DNA from: Bacillota bacterium
GTDB taxonomy: Bacteria > Bacillota > Bacilli > Paenibacillales > Paenibacillaceae
Length of the DNA stretch: 64,000 nucleotides
Assembly: GCA_023386495.1 (NCBI GenBank)
Contig: JAEWJS010000014.1
Coordinates: 18,243-82,242 of the forward strand
Direction: 5' to 3'
Shown: positions 35,112 through 44,759 of the stretch, piece after piece
How the letters are laid out: each line of letters opens with the position of its first letter
Numbering within the stretch: position 1 is the first letter of the stretch
Notes under the pieces: model-generated
Database searches by the model: none
Seen by the model: only the letters and a program-made list of their open reading frames with translations
What the model was told of the DNA's origin: nothing
Program-made: the position numbers and the translations under genes

Positions 35112-35810
35112 ATGAGCACTTGTCATAAAATGGTCATCGGTGAAGTGAAGCCTCAAGACTATAAACATCACTCATTTATAGGTGGTAAACCAAAGGTCCC
35201 CGCTAACTTTGAGATTCCCATATGTTCACTATGCGGTGAAGAACAAACCTTCTACTTCCAAGTGACCTTCCCTAGTGATCATGATCTAAATGGCCGTTCT
35301 ATTCTCTTATTCTATTGTACAAGCTGTTGGCACCCGGAGCACTTAATCCCGGAAATGCTGACTGGCAATCTTAAAAATGCAGAAGTACCCGAGTCATTTC
35401 TTGATCATTATCAAAAGAACTTTCGAGCACTCACATTTAACGTCGATGCGCTTGTATGGTTAGAATCCTACGAGCCTAAGCTTCAGTACGCTCCAATTGA
35501 GCTAGTGAGCACTACTGATATTCATTATCCTGGTCATAAATTAGGCGGGTCTCCAAATTGGTATCTTGAGGATGAGTCTCCGAGGGTAACGAACTCCGGA
35601 AAGCAATTCGTCTTTCTAATGCAATTCGCGGCAGGTCTGCAGTTCCCCAAAGCACCTAGTGCACCAGGTCAAATGAAAAAGAACTACCGAACAGGACAAG
35701 CTGCCCCCTCAAGTGCCGATTACTACCAGCTTTTTCTCGAAAACAACCTCTATTTCTTCATAACTTCCACGAATGGGGAGCCTAAAGTATATATTATTAC
35801 ACAGATATAA
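35112..35810 (+). CDS. DUF1963/YwqG-like protein with Cys pairs
   Basis: 232 residues. The C-terminal half shows a DUF1963-like pattern: KLGGSPNWYLEDESPRV, then FVFLMQFAAGLQFP and DYYQLFLENNLYFF. The N-terminal third has CSLCGEE and CTSCWHP, which could bind a metal as a zinc ribbon. ATG 35112 has AAGGAG 8 nt upstream. It is AT-rich like the preceding genes and possibly part of the same immunity island, since YwqG-like proteins often occur near toxin loci. The function is unknown. Confidence 0.65.
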   Translation: MSTCHKMVIGEVKPQDYKHHSFIGGKPKVPANFEIPICSLCGEEQTFYFQVTFPSDHDLNGRSILLFYCTSCWHPEHLIPEMLTGNLKNAEVPESFLDHYQKNFRALTFNVDALVWLESYEPKLQYAPIELVSTTDIHYPGHKLGGSPNWYLEDESPRVTNSGKQFVFLMQFAAGLQFPKAPSAPGQMKKNYRTGQAAPSSADYYQLFLENNLYFFITSTNGEPKVYIITQI

Positions 35811-35845
35811 TAAAACTAGGGACAGCATGCAGCCGATCAAGATAA

Positions 35846-35880
35846 AACGGCTGATCAGGAATATACCCTGATCGACCGTT
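35846..35880. terminator. Terminator between DUF1963-like and secreted-protein genes
   Basis: AACGG-CTGATCAGG pairs with CCTGATCGA-CCGTT around a short loop, followed by CTATCT. It lies between convergent genes and could serve both. Confidence 0.65.
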
Positions 35881-35903
35881 CTATCTGACCATGCACCCGC
35901 CGC

Positions 35904-38900
35904 TTACACGAGGTACCATTTAAATATTTTGTACTGCTCCAGCTTACGCCCATCTTCTGGTACAACAACATTCGGGTTCAACCACGCCGTAACCCTGATA
36001 TTCCCTACAGGGATCGCAGTATTGAAGTTGATCGTCAACCTCGTACGGTCTCCGTTCCAAGTGACTGTGTAATCCGCGTCATTGATAATTTTCACATGGT
36101 CTTCGACTGATACATAGATCGGACCGTTCAACACATTCTTCCCTGCGTCTACAGCAGTCATCGCGATACGTTCGGTGAAATCCACGGATAAGCTGGCCAA
36201 CATATCGTTGTTAATGGTATCTGCAATAGAGATCCCTACATCCGAGGTGTAGGTTAACACACTCATCGGTTCTCCGTTTGCTGCGAATACTCCGGATTTG
36301 AATGTCACCTTCGCATACGCCAAGTTTTCACCCGGATATGGCGAAGCGAATGTCAACGCGATGTCCTTGTAATCCCAGCTCCAATTCTCATCCGAGATAT
36401 TCGCTTCATCGACTACCGTCGGTTCACTGGATCCCGCATAGTAGAAATCTACGGCATCGATGATTGTGCCCGATCCATATACCGATTCGCTAATGGACTG
36501 ATTGAACGCCAGATTCAGAACACTGATACCCGTATCGTCAATTACAGGTTCTACTCGTGCCCCTAAACCAACAAAACGTTCATTCAATACAACATTGTGA
36601 CGAACAAGCACTTCATCATTCTGAATACTGTCTGCGCTTATCGTGCGATTCATACGAGCATTGATCGTTAGCGGTCTCGATGGAAATTCAAGTATAGGAT
36701 ATTCATATTCAATGTCCGCCGCGACATAGATTGTATGAACATTCTCGTCATCCAGTGCTTGTTCAAGCGAAGCATAATTGAATGCAATAGCCGTTCCATC
36801 TGCACGCTTAAAATAGGACCCTTCGATATCCTTGAAGTAAAGCCCTGCGTAATCGCCGAAGCCGGCATCCAGCTTAACCAATCGAGTCATGAAGCTCATT
36901 CCCGCGGCTGCAATCGCTTCATCGCTTGATACCGCTGGTATATACACCGCTTCCGAGACCTTAACCGGAATACCCTCATAATCTTTGATCAGATGGTCTT
37001 CATAGAAATCGACCGTTATCGAATGTAATTCACCGAAAATCGGATATTCGAGCCCTGTTAATCGGAATGTATGGCTGCCTAATTCCGAGAATTGAGCGTC
37101 AGCGATGTCTCCGATATAGATCATATGCTCATCCGCTTCATCTTCAATATAGAGATAACCGATCAACTCGCCGGGATCCGTTAACAATTTGTTTATTGAA
37201 TTTTCTGCAAGAGCACGGTTGAACTTAATATCGAATGACACCAGTTTACTTTCCGACAGAACGGGGTTAATGATCTCTCCATAGGTCGGGATCAAGGTGT
37301 ACTTCACCTGCGCATCAGCAAGTTTGAGTCCGTTGGTAGGCTCGTCTTCTATCAGATACACCGTAATTTGCTGCCAGTCTGCGTAAAATCCATTCGTATC
37401 AATTCTGAACTTATTCTTATGTGCATCATCCCAAATCAGGTCGTAGCCGGTGAGTTCAAATTCATCTCCATACTCATCCGTAACCACGATACGGTCAATT
37501 AGTGCCTCCTTCGCTTGATTCCATGCGAGGGCAGGAAGATTCGCATTGAACACGACATCGAATCCATGCAGATACCCTTCGCCAATTTCAAAGCCTGTGA
37601 TGTGTCCGGACAAGGCGCTCAAATCCACCAATTGAACATTCGTAAGGTTGGCTGCATCCGGTGCATTCGTGAAGCCCCCAGCTTTTAACATGCGCGGGAC
37701 GGATGCGGCGATAACATATTCACGATCTCCAGGGAAAGTCAGCGCGCCGTCCACCTTAATATCGCCAGGCAGGTAGACTTTCGCAATCGCCGGATCAGCC
37801 AGCGCCTGCAATAAATGCGTCTGATTGCCGACATAGGCCGTCTCGCCAAGCTTGTAGTACAGCCAATGGCCAAGCTCTCGATGAATCGATAACGTCCCGT
37901 TGAATGCTCCGATCCCAGCCGCCACAATCTCGTTGAAGCCCATCGAATTAATGGCATCCGACAGCTCCTGATCGTCATCCGCATGGGCAACGAAATACAC
38001 ATTTCCGCTCCATTCCATTCCAGAGGAGATTTTCTTGGCGATCGTCACGCGGACTTCGCGCTCCGCTCTGAACGTCATACCCGATGCGATGATCAGTTCC
38101 GCCTGGGGAGCGCTAATGTCATTCTGAATGAAAATAGAACGCAAGCTCGAATCCCCTGCCGCCGCGGACAGTTCGGCATACGTCGAAACAGATCGCTCCG
38201 GCAATATCTCGTACATTTTGCTGTTCGGCACGTCCACCGCAACGACCATTTCCTTGGTTAGAACAGTACCGCCGTCGACGGTCTCCGCACTCGTCGCGCT
38301 CGCACGGACAGCGAAGTTATACCGCGATCCTACTTCCAACTTAAGCTGATCGACAGTCATCCCTGCCGGCACATAGAGACGATGCATGGCCTGTGTGTCC
38401 AGAGTATGCGTCAATCGCATTTCGCCGGCACGGCTGCCTATTAGACGCAGTCTCGGCTCCAATGGCAAGTTATGATAGTCCATGAAGGCACCATACGATC
38501 TGGCCAAGGCCAGCCCGGCCATGCCATAATCATAGAGGACAGAGCCCGCCTCGTCCCTGATCTTCTTCGCTGCGGATACTTGCTCCTTGAATGCCGTGCG
38601 CAACGTTCCCGTTACGTCTGCGTACTCCGATGACGCCAATATGATCTCTGCATCTGTAATGAGGTCATTCAACGTTGACTTGCCCGTGGCTGCCATTCCC
38701 GACAGCTCAAGCAGGAAACGAATGTCCTCGCTGCCTACACCAGACGCTCCAACCACGTTGCTCACATTCCCCGATCTCACGTAGCGCAGGACGTGGCTAA
38801 TATTCGGGTCCTCGTCCTTCGCATTCATTGCTTCCAGAATGCCGACCATGCCGACAAGTGTCTGAATCCGATAGCCGGATACAGCCGCATTCGCGGTCCC

Positions 38901-39251
38901 TGCTCGCGACGTAACCGCGCCAGCCGCAATGCTTAGCTCCACGGACGAGACGTGGTCCAGCCGCCGGTTCAAGCTTAGGCTGACATGATAGCCGCTCGCA
39001 AAAGCTTCGCGAACGTCGACGCCTTCCACGCCTTCAACTTTAAACTTCGACGCCTCCAGCGTTGTCACAGCATAACTTGACCCCTCCGCTGCCGTCAGAG
39101 GCGTGTTATAGGTCAGTGTGATCAACTTATCGCTCAAATTCTCGGCACCAACAAGCCTCGGTGCGGCATCCCCTTCAGCCGCCCCTGCCGACGGCAGCAT
39201 TATTCCGATTGCCATCATAACTACTAATAATGATGCAAGCCATTTCTTCAC
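35904..39251 (-). CDS. Large secreted protein with repeated beta-helix-like units
   Basis: 1115 residues with a classical signal peptide (cut near PSAGAAEG, about 25). No LPXTG or SLH anchor was seen. A motif of the form ELxxAxxDxxVxxIyVxxDI followed by a strand-rich segment recurs near residues 353-405, 473-515 and 823-870, with a weaker one near 422-450; such units resemble pectate-lyase-like beta-helix coils. The intervening segments are beta-rich, with VSSVELSIAAG and AYAKVTFKSGVF, like the bacterial Ig/SbsA-type domains of surface proteins. GTG 39249-39251 follows GGGGGTG. I do not recognise a function; surface adhesion or polysaccharide binding is possible. Confidence 0.7.
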   Translation of the reverse strand: MKKWLASLLVVMMAIGIMLPSAGAAEGDAAPRLVGAENLSDKLITLTYNTPLTAAEGSSYAVTTLEASKFKVEGVEGVDVREAFASGYHVSLSLNRRLDHVSSVELSIAAGAVTSRAGTANAAVSGYRIQTLVGMVGILEAMNAKDEDPNISHVLRYVRSGNVSNVVGASGVGSEDIRFLLELSGMAATGKSTLNDLITDAEIILASSEYADVTGTLRTAFKEQVSAAKKIRDEAGSVLYDYGMAGLALARSYGAFMDYHNLPLEPRLRLIGSRAGEMRLTHTLDTQAMHRLYVPAGMTVDQLKLEVGSRYNFAVRASATSAETVDGGTVLTKEMVVAVDVPNSKMYEILPERSVSTYAELSAAAGDSSLRSIFIQNDISAPQAELIIASGMTFRAEREVRVTIAKKISSGMEWSGNVYFVAHADDDQELSDAINSMGFNEIVAAGIGAFNGTLSIHRELGHWLYYKLGETAYVGNQTHLLQALADPAIAKVYLPGDIKVDGALTFPGDREYVIAASVPRMLKAGGFTNAPDAANLTNVQLVDLSALSGHITGFEIGEGYLHGFDVVFNANLPALAWNQAKEALIDRIVVTDEYGDEFELTGYDLIWDDAHKNKFRIDTNGFYADWQQITVYLIEDEPTNGLKLADAQVKYTLIPTYGEIINPVLSESKLVSFDIKFNRALAENSINKLLTDPGELIGYLYIEDEADEHMIYIGDIADAQFSELGSHTFRLTGLEYPIFGELHSITVDFYEDHLIKDYEGIPVKVSEAVYIPAVSSDEAIAAAGMSFMTRLVKLDAGFGDYAGLYFKDIEGSYFKRADGTAIAFNYASLEQALDDENVHTIYVAADIEYEYPILEFPSRPLTINARMNRTISADSIQNDEVLVRHNVVLNERFVGLGARVEPVIDDTGISVLNLAFNQSISESVYGSGTIIDAVDFYYAGSSEPTVVDEANISDENWSWDYKDIALTFASPYPGENLAYAKVTFKSGVFAANGEPMSVLTYTSDVGISIADTINNDMLASLSVDFTERIAMTAVDAGKNVLNGPIYVSVEDHVKIINDADYTVTWNGDRTRLTINFNTAIPVGNIRVTAWLNPNVVVPEDGRKLEQYKIFKWYLV

Positions 39252-39443
39252 AAGATGACACCCCCAACTAATTACTTCGCTAGGAGAATTGTACCATGCA
39301 TGATTCTAGTCGAATAGACGCATTTCTTGCAAATCTACTATATACACTGTCGAAACCTACAAATTCTATTAATATTTATACCAAAACTTTCTTAATACCT
39401 ATATACTACTATTACAAACAAGAATCTCTCGAGAAGTAGGTAA

Positions 39444-41456
39444 ATGATGAATCCTATGCAAGGTCACTACGACATTCTCACGGTGTTGCTGTCATTCCTT
39501 ATCGCTGCGACTTCTTCCTATTCGGCGTTGACGCTCGTGAATCGAATATCTTATCGCGCACGTCCGCATACATCCGTCTGGCTTGCCGCGGCGGCCGGCG
39601 TCATGGGAGTCGGCATCTGGTCGATGCATTTTATCGGTATGCTGGCGTACAAGATCGAACCATCCTTTCATTATGAGCCGCTTATGACAGCATTCTCGCT
39701 CTTGGCAGCGGTATTCGCTTGTTACGGGGCTTTCTACTTCACTTCGACCGAACGCGTCACGATGCTGCGAATCGCAAGCTCCAGCCTGCTGCTCGGCGGC
39801 GGCATTACGGTCATGCACTATTCCGGCATGCAGGCCATCGAGCAGCCATGGATGCTCAGCTATGACCCTGTCATGCTGGAGTTATCTATCCTCATCGCGG
39901 TCCTTGCATCATTCGCTGCCCTTGTCATGCTGCGGATATTTCGGGACTTGCCGCATTTCAGTCTATGGAAGGTCGCCTGCGCGCTCGTCATGGGGGTGGC
40001 CGTCTGCGGCATGCACTACACCGGAATGGCCGCCGTCCGCGTCTCGTTGGACCACACCTATGGCATGCAGGCGCATGTCGATCATGCCGGAAGCTCCAGC
40101 AGCTACTTGCTGAGCGCCGTCGTGATCGGTGCGATGATGATTATGGGTGTCTCTTGGGTGGCGCTCGTCTTCGACAAAAGAGTGCTGCAGCGCATCGCCT
40201 TCCACGATTCGCTAACCGGATTACCCAATCGCGAGCGGTTCATGCACGACTTCGACAAGACGCTCGCAAGCTTCACAGAGGGCTTCATTCTATTCATCGA
40301 CTTTGATCGGTTCAAGACGATCAACGATTCGCTGGGCCATGACGCAGGCGATCAATTCATTCGAGATGTGGCAGGCCGGCTTACGGCGAGCATCGGACCG
40401 AGTCAGTCCATCTTCCGTTTCGGCGGCGATGAATTCGTCATCGTATCATCCGGAAGCCGTCAAGAAGCGGAAGCGCTCGCCGATCGATTGCTGCATGCGG
40501 TTAGGGAGCCCTTCCATCTCGAAGAGACGGAATTCATCCTCAGCGCAAGCATCGGCATCTCGCTCGCCCCTCAGCATGGCAACGACCGAACGGCCCTATT
40601 CCGCGCAGCGGAGATGGCCATGTACTCGGCCAAGGCCGCCGGCAAGGGCCGTTATAGCGTCTATGACGAGCAGACTAACGTCTCTACGCAGCGCAGGCTT
40701 GAACTGGAGAAAGGGCTGCGCAAGGCCATGCGCCTGAACGAGTTCACGGTGCACTATCAGCCGAAGTGGGATGCGGAAGCGAGCCGATTGACCGGGCTCG
40801 AGGCGCTTCTGCGATGGGAACACGGGAAGCTGGGCCCGATCTCGCCGGCCGAGTTCATCCCGATCGCCGAGGAGACCGGGATGATCGTCGGGATTACCCG
40901 CTGGGTGCTGAAGGAAGTATGCTTGCAGAACCACGCCTGGCAGGCTGAGGGTCTTCCGAAAGTATGCGTATCGGTCAACATGTCGCTCCGCGTATTCGAG
41001 AGCGGCGCTCTGGAGGAGATGGTTCGCGATGCGCTTCGAGTCTCAGGCATGGACCCTGCCGACCTGGAGCTCGAGATAACCGAATCCATCGCGATGCAAG
41101 ACGTGGAGGGGACAATCGCCCAGCTGAACGCGGTCAAGTCGTTCGGCATTCGCATCTCGATGGACGACTTCGGCACAGGCTACTCTTCGCTGGGCAACTT
41201 GGACCGCATCCCGATCGATACGCTCAAGATCGACCAGCTCTTTATTCGGCAGAGCGGCATCCCTTCCAAGCAGGCCATTATCAGCACGATCATCGCCATG
41301 GCTGGCCACCTGAAGCTCAACGTCGTAGCAGAGGGCGTGGAGACGGCCGAGCAGATCGACTTCCTGAAGTCGCGAGGCTGCAACATCATGCAAGGCTATT
41401 TCTACGGCAAGCCGATGCACCCGCTCGCGCTGCGCGAGTGGATGTTGGCGAGTTAA
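39444..41456 (+). CDS. MHYT-GGDEF-EAL c-di-GMP signalling protein
   Basis: 670 residues. The N-terminal MHYT sensor has about seven membrane helices and three motifs, SMHFIGM, VMHYSGM and GMHYTGM, thought to bind metal and sense gases. A GGDEF domain with intact FRFGGDEF (about 325-330) and an EAL domain with LEALLRWEH (about 451), DDFGTGYSSL and LKIDQLF follow. Both catalytic domains look complete, so it could make and degrade c-di-GMP at the membrane. ATG 39444 or 39447 follows AGTAGGT. Monocistronic, with a bidirectional terminator after it. Confidence 0.95.
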   Translation: MMNPMQGHYDILTVLLSFLIAATSSYSALTLVNRISYRARPHTSVWLAAAAGVMGVGIWSMHFIGMLAYKIEPSFHYEPLMTAFSLLAAVFACYGAFYFTSTERVTMLRIASSSLLLGGGITVMHYSGMQAIEQPWMLSYDPVMLELSILIAVLASFAALVMLRIFRDLPHFSLWKVACALVMGVAVCGMHYTGMAAVRVSLDHTYGMQAHVDHAGSSSSYLLSAVVIGAMMIMGVSWVALVFDKRVLQRIAFHDSLTGLPNRERFMHDFDKTLASFTEGFILFIDFDRFKTINDSLGHDAGDQFIRDVAGRLTASIGPSQSIFRFGGDEFVIVSSGSRQEAEALADRLLHAVREPFHLEETEFILSASIGISLAPQHGNDRTALFRAAEMAMYSAKAAGKGRYSVYDEQTNVSTQRRLELEKGLRKAMRLNEFTVHYQPKWDAEASRLTGLEALLRWEHGKLGPISPAEFIPIAEETGMIVGITRWVLKEVCLQNHAWQAEGLPKVCVSVNMSLRVFESGALEEMVRDALRVSGMDPADLELEITESIAMQDVEGTIAQLNAVKSFGIRISMDDFGTGYSSLGNLDRIPIDTLKIDQLFIRQSGIPSKQAIISTIIAMAGHLKLNVVAEGVETAEQIDFLKSRGCNIMQGYFYGKPMHPLALREWMLAS

Positions 41457-41482
41457 TATCCCCGATAGCAGATAACAAAAAG

Positions 41483-41521
41483 GGCAGGTCCGGTAAGTAG
41501 TCATTCTACTTAGGACCTGCC
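41483..41521. terminator. Bidirectional terminator between MHYT-GGDEF-EAL and anti-sigma genes
   Basis: GGCAGGTCC pairs with GGACCTGCC, with an inner AAGTAG/CTACTT stem. The minus strand ends in CTTTTTG and the plus strand in TTATT. Confidence 0.85.
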
Positions 41522-41560
41522 TTATTCATGTAGAGAATTACATCCTCGTCTAGCTGACAC

Positions 41561-42778
41561 TTACTCCCCGCGCAGCAGTGCGCCGGCCTTCTCCCGCCAA
41601 GTCTCTACGTAGCTTCCTGTCGCCCACTGTACCATGACGACGCGCTCGCCGGGTTGGAGCGGCTCCTCCAGCGTGAGGGCATCTACCTCTTGGCCCCGCA
41701 CGCCGTAGAACGCGAGACTCCGGTCGGTCACGACGACCGCGCTGTTCCGGACCGGAGACGAGAAGACATCGATTGCGGCCGGCTCGACGCTGCGAAGCTC
41801 GTTCCACGCTACGATCGGCTCAATGTCATTGGAGATCGAGTCGTGGAGCGGATTCGGCAGTTCGCTGAATATTTGCCTTCCCGACGCCGATCCATCCTCG
41901 GCCGGCTCGGGATTCGCAACCTGCGCCACCCATTCGCCCGGCTTCCGAGCGATGGTCCAGTTCGCAGCCAGCCCATCATCCGCAGCCGGCTCATCCGAGC
42001 GGATAGCCTCGACCAGCCCGCTCTCCCCGATCCGGGCGATCGCATGCGACTCTGCGTTCCCTGCGACGAGCGAACCGTAACGCGGCTGACCCAGTTGCAG
42101 AATATCCATCACCCAGAGAGAGTCTACCCCGCCTGCACGCCGGGAGATCGCTAAGTATCGGTTGCCCGCGAACAAGATTTTCTCCCGCACGTCGCCGATC
42201 TGCTGCCCCTCGTTACTGCGTACGATAGGTTCCGGCGCCTCCTCGTCGAACGATGTGTTGTACGCATGAAGCGTGCTGAATCGGCTGCCTGCCACAGTCT
42301 TGCTCGCATCTACCCGCCAGAAGTCGATTCGGTAAGGCATCAAGATGCCGCTGCCTTCGGCTACTCGCTCAGTGCTTCGGCCATCCGTCGTGAACAGCAG
42401 CGTACGATACGAGCTGTCATACGGGTCGGCCGTCCCCGACTCATCGCGGCGAAGTCCGACCAGGACCGCCGAAGCGCCTGCCGGCTCCTCGGTCATCGCA
42501 GAGAACTGGGCGCCTGTCTCCAACTTCGCCGTATCGGCCGCAATCTGCCGGGTCTCTTCGAGGGGTGTCCCTTGCAGGCGGATGACCAAGATAATGACGG
42601 CCAGCGTGGCCAGCACGCCGGCGCCGATGCTGCCGACCCAGAGCGAGAACCGCCGGCGAACGGCGGGCTTCTCGTCCAGTCGTTCCTCGATCCGCCGCCT
42701 CAGCCGTTCATTGAAGCCGCCCCGAGCAAGCGGGTCTCCGGCCAGTTGCTCCTTCAGCCTCTTATCCATCGCGTCCAT
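41561..42778 (-). CDS. Membrane protein, probable anti-sigma factor for the ECF sigma gene
   Basis: 405 residues: a charged cytoplasmic N-terminus (1-45) with RLRRRIEERLDEKP, one membrane helix (about 47-68), then an extracytoplasmic domain of about 335 residues with propeller-like repeats. It overlaps the ECF sigma gene by 17 bp, the arrangement of sigma/anti-sigma pairs. There is no ZAS zinc motif (HxxxCxxC), so inhibition would be through a different N-terminal fold. The role is inferred from context. Confidence 0.75.
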   Translation of the reverse strand: MDAMDKRLKEQLAGDPLARGGFNERLRRRIEERLDEKPAVRRRFSLWVGSIGAGVLATLAVIILVIRLQGTPLEETRQIAADTAKLETGAQFSAMTEEPAGASAVLVGLRRDESGTADPYDSSYRTLLFTTDGRSTERVAEGSGILMPYRIDFWRVDASKTVAGSRFSTLHAYNTSFDEEAPEPIVRSNEGQQIGDVREKILFAGNRYLAISRRAGGVDSLWVMDILQLGQPRYGSLVAGNAESHAIARIGESGLVEAIRSDEPAADDGLAANWTIARKPGEWVAQVANPEPAEDGSASGRQIFSELPNPLHDSISNDIEPIVAWNELRSVEPAAIDVFSSPVRNSAVVVTDRSLAFYGVRGQEVDALTLEEPLQPGERVVMVQWATGSYVETWREKAGALLRGE

Positions 42779-43325
42779 CTGCGTCCCCCCCTCTGCCTGC
42801 AGCTAGCTTCTTCCTTGCATGGAACAGCCTCGACTTGACGGTCCCTTCGCTCACGTCGAGCAGGTCGGCCATCTCTTTCATGGATAGCTGATAATGCGCG
42901 AATAGAATAATGACCTCTCTATACTTATAGGGCAATGCCAGCACTTGCTTCCACATCTCGTTAACGGCGAGCGATTCCACGACCTCATGCTCTGCCGACC
43001 GCTCGCTCGCTTGCTCCTTGAAGGCATCCACCAACGTCACCCTGCGGAGAAAAGCGGATTTGCGGTAGTCCAGCACCATATTGCGCGTAATCGCCAGGAG
43101 CCAGGTCTTGACCGACGACTCGGAACGGAACGTGTGCAGATTGCGGAAGGCCTTAATGAATACTTCCTGCGTGATATCGTCGGCCTGATCCCACTTGCGG
43201 GTCATGCTGAACGCGAAGTTCCATACGTCCTTGCCGTAACAGGACATCAGCTCGCTGAGCGCCGCCTTCCGTCCTTCTTCCTCGCCTATATATTTTAGAT
43301 ATTCGAATTGCGATTCGGAGTGCAA
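42762..43325 (-). CDS. ECF-type RNA polymerase sigma factor
   Basis: 187 residues. Region 2 (about 25-95) has ADDITQEVFIKAFRNLHTF and SSVKTWLLAITRNMVLDY. Region 4 (about 120-180) has LPYKYREVIILFAHYQLSMKEMADLLDVSEGTVKSRLFHARKKL. The start is TTG 43323-43325 with AGAGGTGG just upstream. A candidate ECF promoter, TGAACC-16 bp-CGTC, precedes it (43347-43372), suggesting autoregulation. It is translationally overlapped with the membrane anti-sigma candidate. Confidence 0.95.
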   Translation of the reverse strand: MHSESQFEYLKYIGEEEGRKAALSELMSCYGKDVWNFAFSMTRKWDQADDITQEVFIKAFRNLHTFRSESSVKTWLLAITRNMVLDYRKSAFLRRVTLVDAFKEQASERSAEHEVVESLAVNEMWKQVLALPYKYREVIILFAHYQLSMKEMADLLDVSEGTVKSRLFHARKKLAAGRGGDADGRDG

Positions 43326-43346
43326 AGCGCCACCTCTATTTCATTG

Positions 43347-43372
43347 GACGATCGACGTCAGGCCGCGGTTCA
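43347..43372 (-). promoter_or_regulatory. Candidate autoregulatory ECF promoter
   Basis: On the minus strand TGAACC (complement of 43367-43372), 16 bp, CGTC (complement of 43347-43350). This fits the usual ECF form (AAC-containing -35, CGTC -10) and would start transcription just upstream of the ribosome site. Confidence 0.5.
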
Positions 43373-43556
43373 ATCCCGGTCTCGAATCTATCCTTGCTAG
43401 TCAACATAATTCCGGTCGCTTCGCTTCTTCGGCGAAGCATGCTGCTGTTATCTATTATCCGGGAAGGGCGGCTGCATTTCCACCACCTATCTAAAATTTC
43501 CTATTATTCCCGAATACCGATTAGGTCTAACGGACCAATCTCGCATGTTTGTCTCG

Positions 43557-43586
43557 TTGTCACCTTTAGGTCCGGCGTATTACAAT
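43557..43586 (+). promoter_or_regulatory. Sigma-A-type promoter of the first REC-STAS gene
   Basis: TTGTCA (43557-43562), an 18-bp spacer and TACAAT (43581-43586), 60 bp upstream of the start codon. The rest of 43326-43556 contains a GCTTCGC/GCGAAGC hairpin (about 43420-43440) and no gene. Confidence 0.55.
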
Positions 43587-43646
43587 GGAGTTGACAATAT
43601 TTGCACGAGCAAGCTAACCGGATCTGCCAAGGAGCGATTATCGATA

Positions 43647-44372
43647 ATGACCCGCCTACTGATCGCAGACGATTCCCCTATCATGCGCCGCAACTTGACG
43701 ACCATTTTACAGCAGGCCGGCTATACGGTCGCAGCCGAAGCGGCGAACGGCGCCGAAGCCGTGAACGCCTACCGCAAGCACCGCCCCGACCTTGTCACGA
43801 TGGACATTACGATGCCCGTCATGGATGGGATCGAGGCCGTGAAGCGCATCCTGGCCGAATCGCCCAATGCGCGCATTATCGTCATCAGCGCCTTTGACCA
43901 GCGCAGCATGCTGTTCGAAGCGATGGAGAACGGCGCTAAGCAGTATCTGATCAAGCCGATTACAGCCGATAAGCTGCTGCAAGCCGTCGGACAAGCGCTG
44001 CAGGAGCCTGCCGGGCAGGCAGGCCATGCGGCAGCGGGCCGTGCGAAGGATGCAGCACCTGCCGCAAGCGATCCGCTCTTCGCGGTCGAGAACAAGGATG
44101 GGCGGTTCCACGTCTCCTTCCCGGACCCGATGCGGATCGAGATGCTCGCGGAGCTGCGCACGGCCGTGCAGGGGCTGCTGTTCGTCAAGCCGCTGGCGCT
44201 GCGTTTCCAATTCGGCGATGCGCATGGCTGCCACCCGGAGCTGCCCGCAGCGCTCGAGGCGTTAATCGGCCTCATCCGCGGCGCCGGCGGGACCGTGACC
44301 GTCGCCGCTTCACAGGAATCGCTGGCCGGCGAGCTGCGGCACATCCTTTCGGTGCCGATCGAGGCGAGCTGA
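43647..44372 (+). CDS. Response regulator: receiver plus STAS-like domain (copy 1)
   Basis: 241 residues. The CheY-like receiver (1-120) has the acidic pair in IADDSPIMRRN, phospho-acceptor Asp in LVTMDITMPVMDG (about 54) and Lys in LIKPIT. An Ala/Gly-rich linker (about 122-145) leads to a C-terminal domain of about 95 residues. Its order of strands and helices, and its alignment with copy 2 (AVQGLLFVKPL against AVQGFLYVKPL), suggests a STAS fold. There is no DNA-binding domain. ATG 43647 has AAGGAG about 12 nt upstream. It opens the cluster with a cyclase, a CheA-like kinase and copy 2. Confidence 0.88.
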   Translation: MTRLLIADDSPIMRRNLTTILQQAGYTVAAEAANGAEAVNAYRKHRPDLVTMDITMPVMDGIEAVKRILAESPNARIIVISAFDQRSMLFEAMENGAKQYLIKPITADKLLQAVGQALQEPAGQAGHAAAGRAKDAAPAASDPLFAVENKDGRFHVSFPDPMRIEMLAELRTAVQGLLFVKPLALRFQFGDAHGCHPELPAALEALIGLIRGAGGTVTVAASQESLAGELRHILSVPIEAS

Positions 44373-44438
44373 GTCGGCATATGCTCGGTTCAGCCCTCTG
44401 GGGCCCATCGCCGAGCGCCAAGCTCTGGGATGGGCCAT

Positions 44439-44642
44439 TAGCGAAGCAAAGGCGCTTTTAATGGATGTGCATGCGCTATTTGGGGACCATACCGCTCTTT
44501 CTAACCCAATAGTGTATAGAATGCTCTAAATAGCGCACGACTGTTCGCTAATTAGCGAACTCAGGCCATATAGGGCGTCTAAATGGCACGAAGCCCTTGT
44601 AATAGCGCACGGGTGTACGTTAACAGCGCACATGCTTCGCTA
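44439..44642. repeat. Second member of the AATAGCGAAGC inverted-repeat family
   Basis: TAGCGAAGCA at 44439-44448 and its complement TGCTTCGCTA at 44633-44642 bound about 185 bp. The interior is rich in TAGCGCAC / TAGCGAAC motifs (for example around 44525-44560 and 44600-44630). It shares its ends with the element at 1613-1749. No gene is visible in 44373-44759. Confidence 0.65.
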
Positions 44643-44759
44643 TTGCAGGCAAGCGACGCGTGTACGTACGATTGACCCATTCCATTGTGCATCCCACCGG
44701 ATTGCAACCCATCCCCACTTGCCGCGCCGGCAGGAGGAACAGCGAAGGAGCCGACGTCC

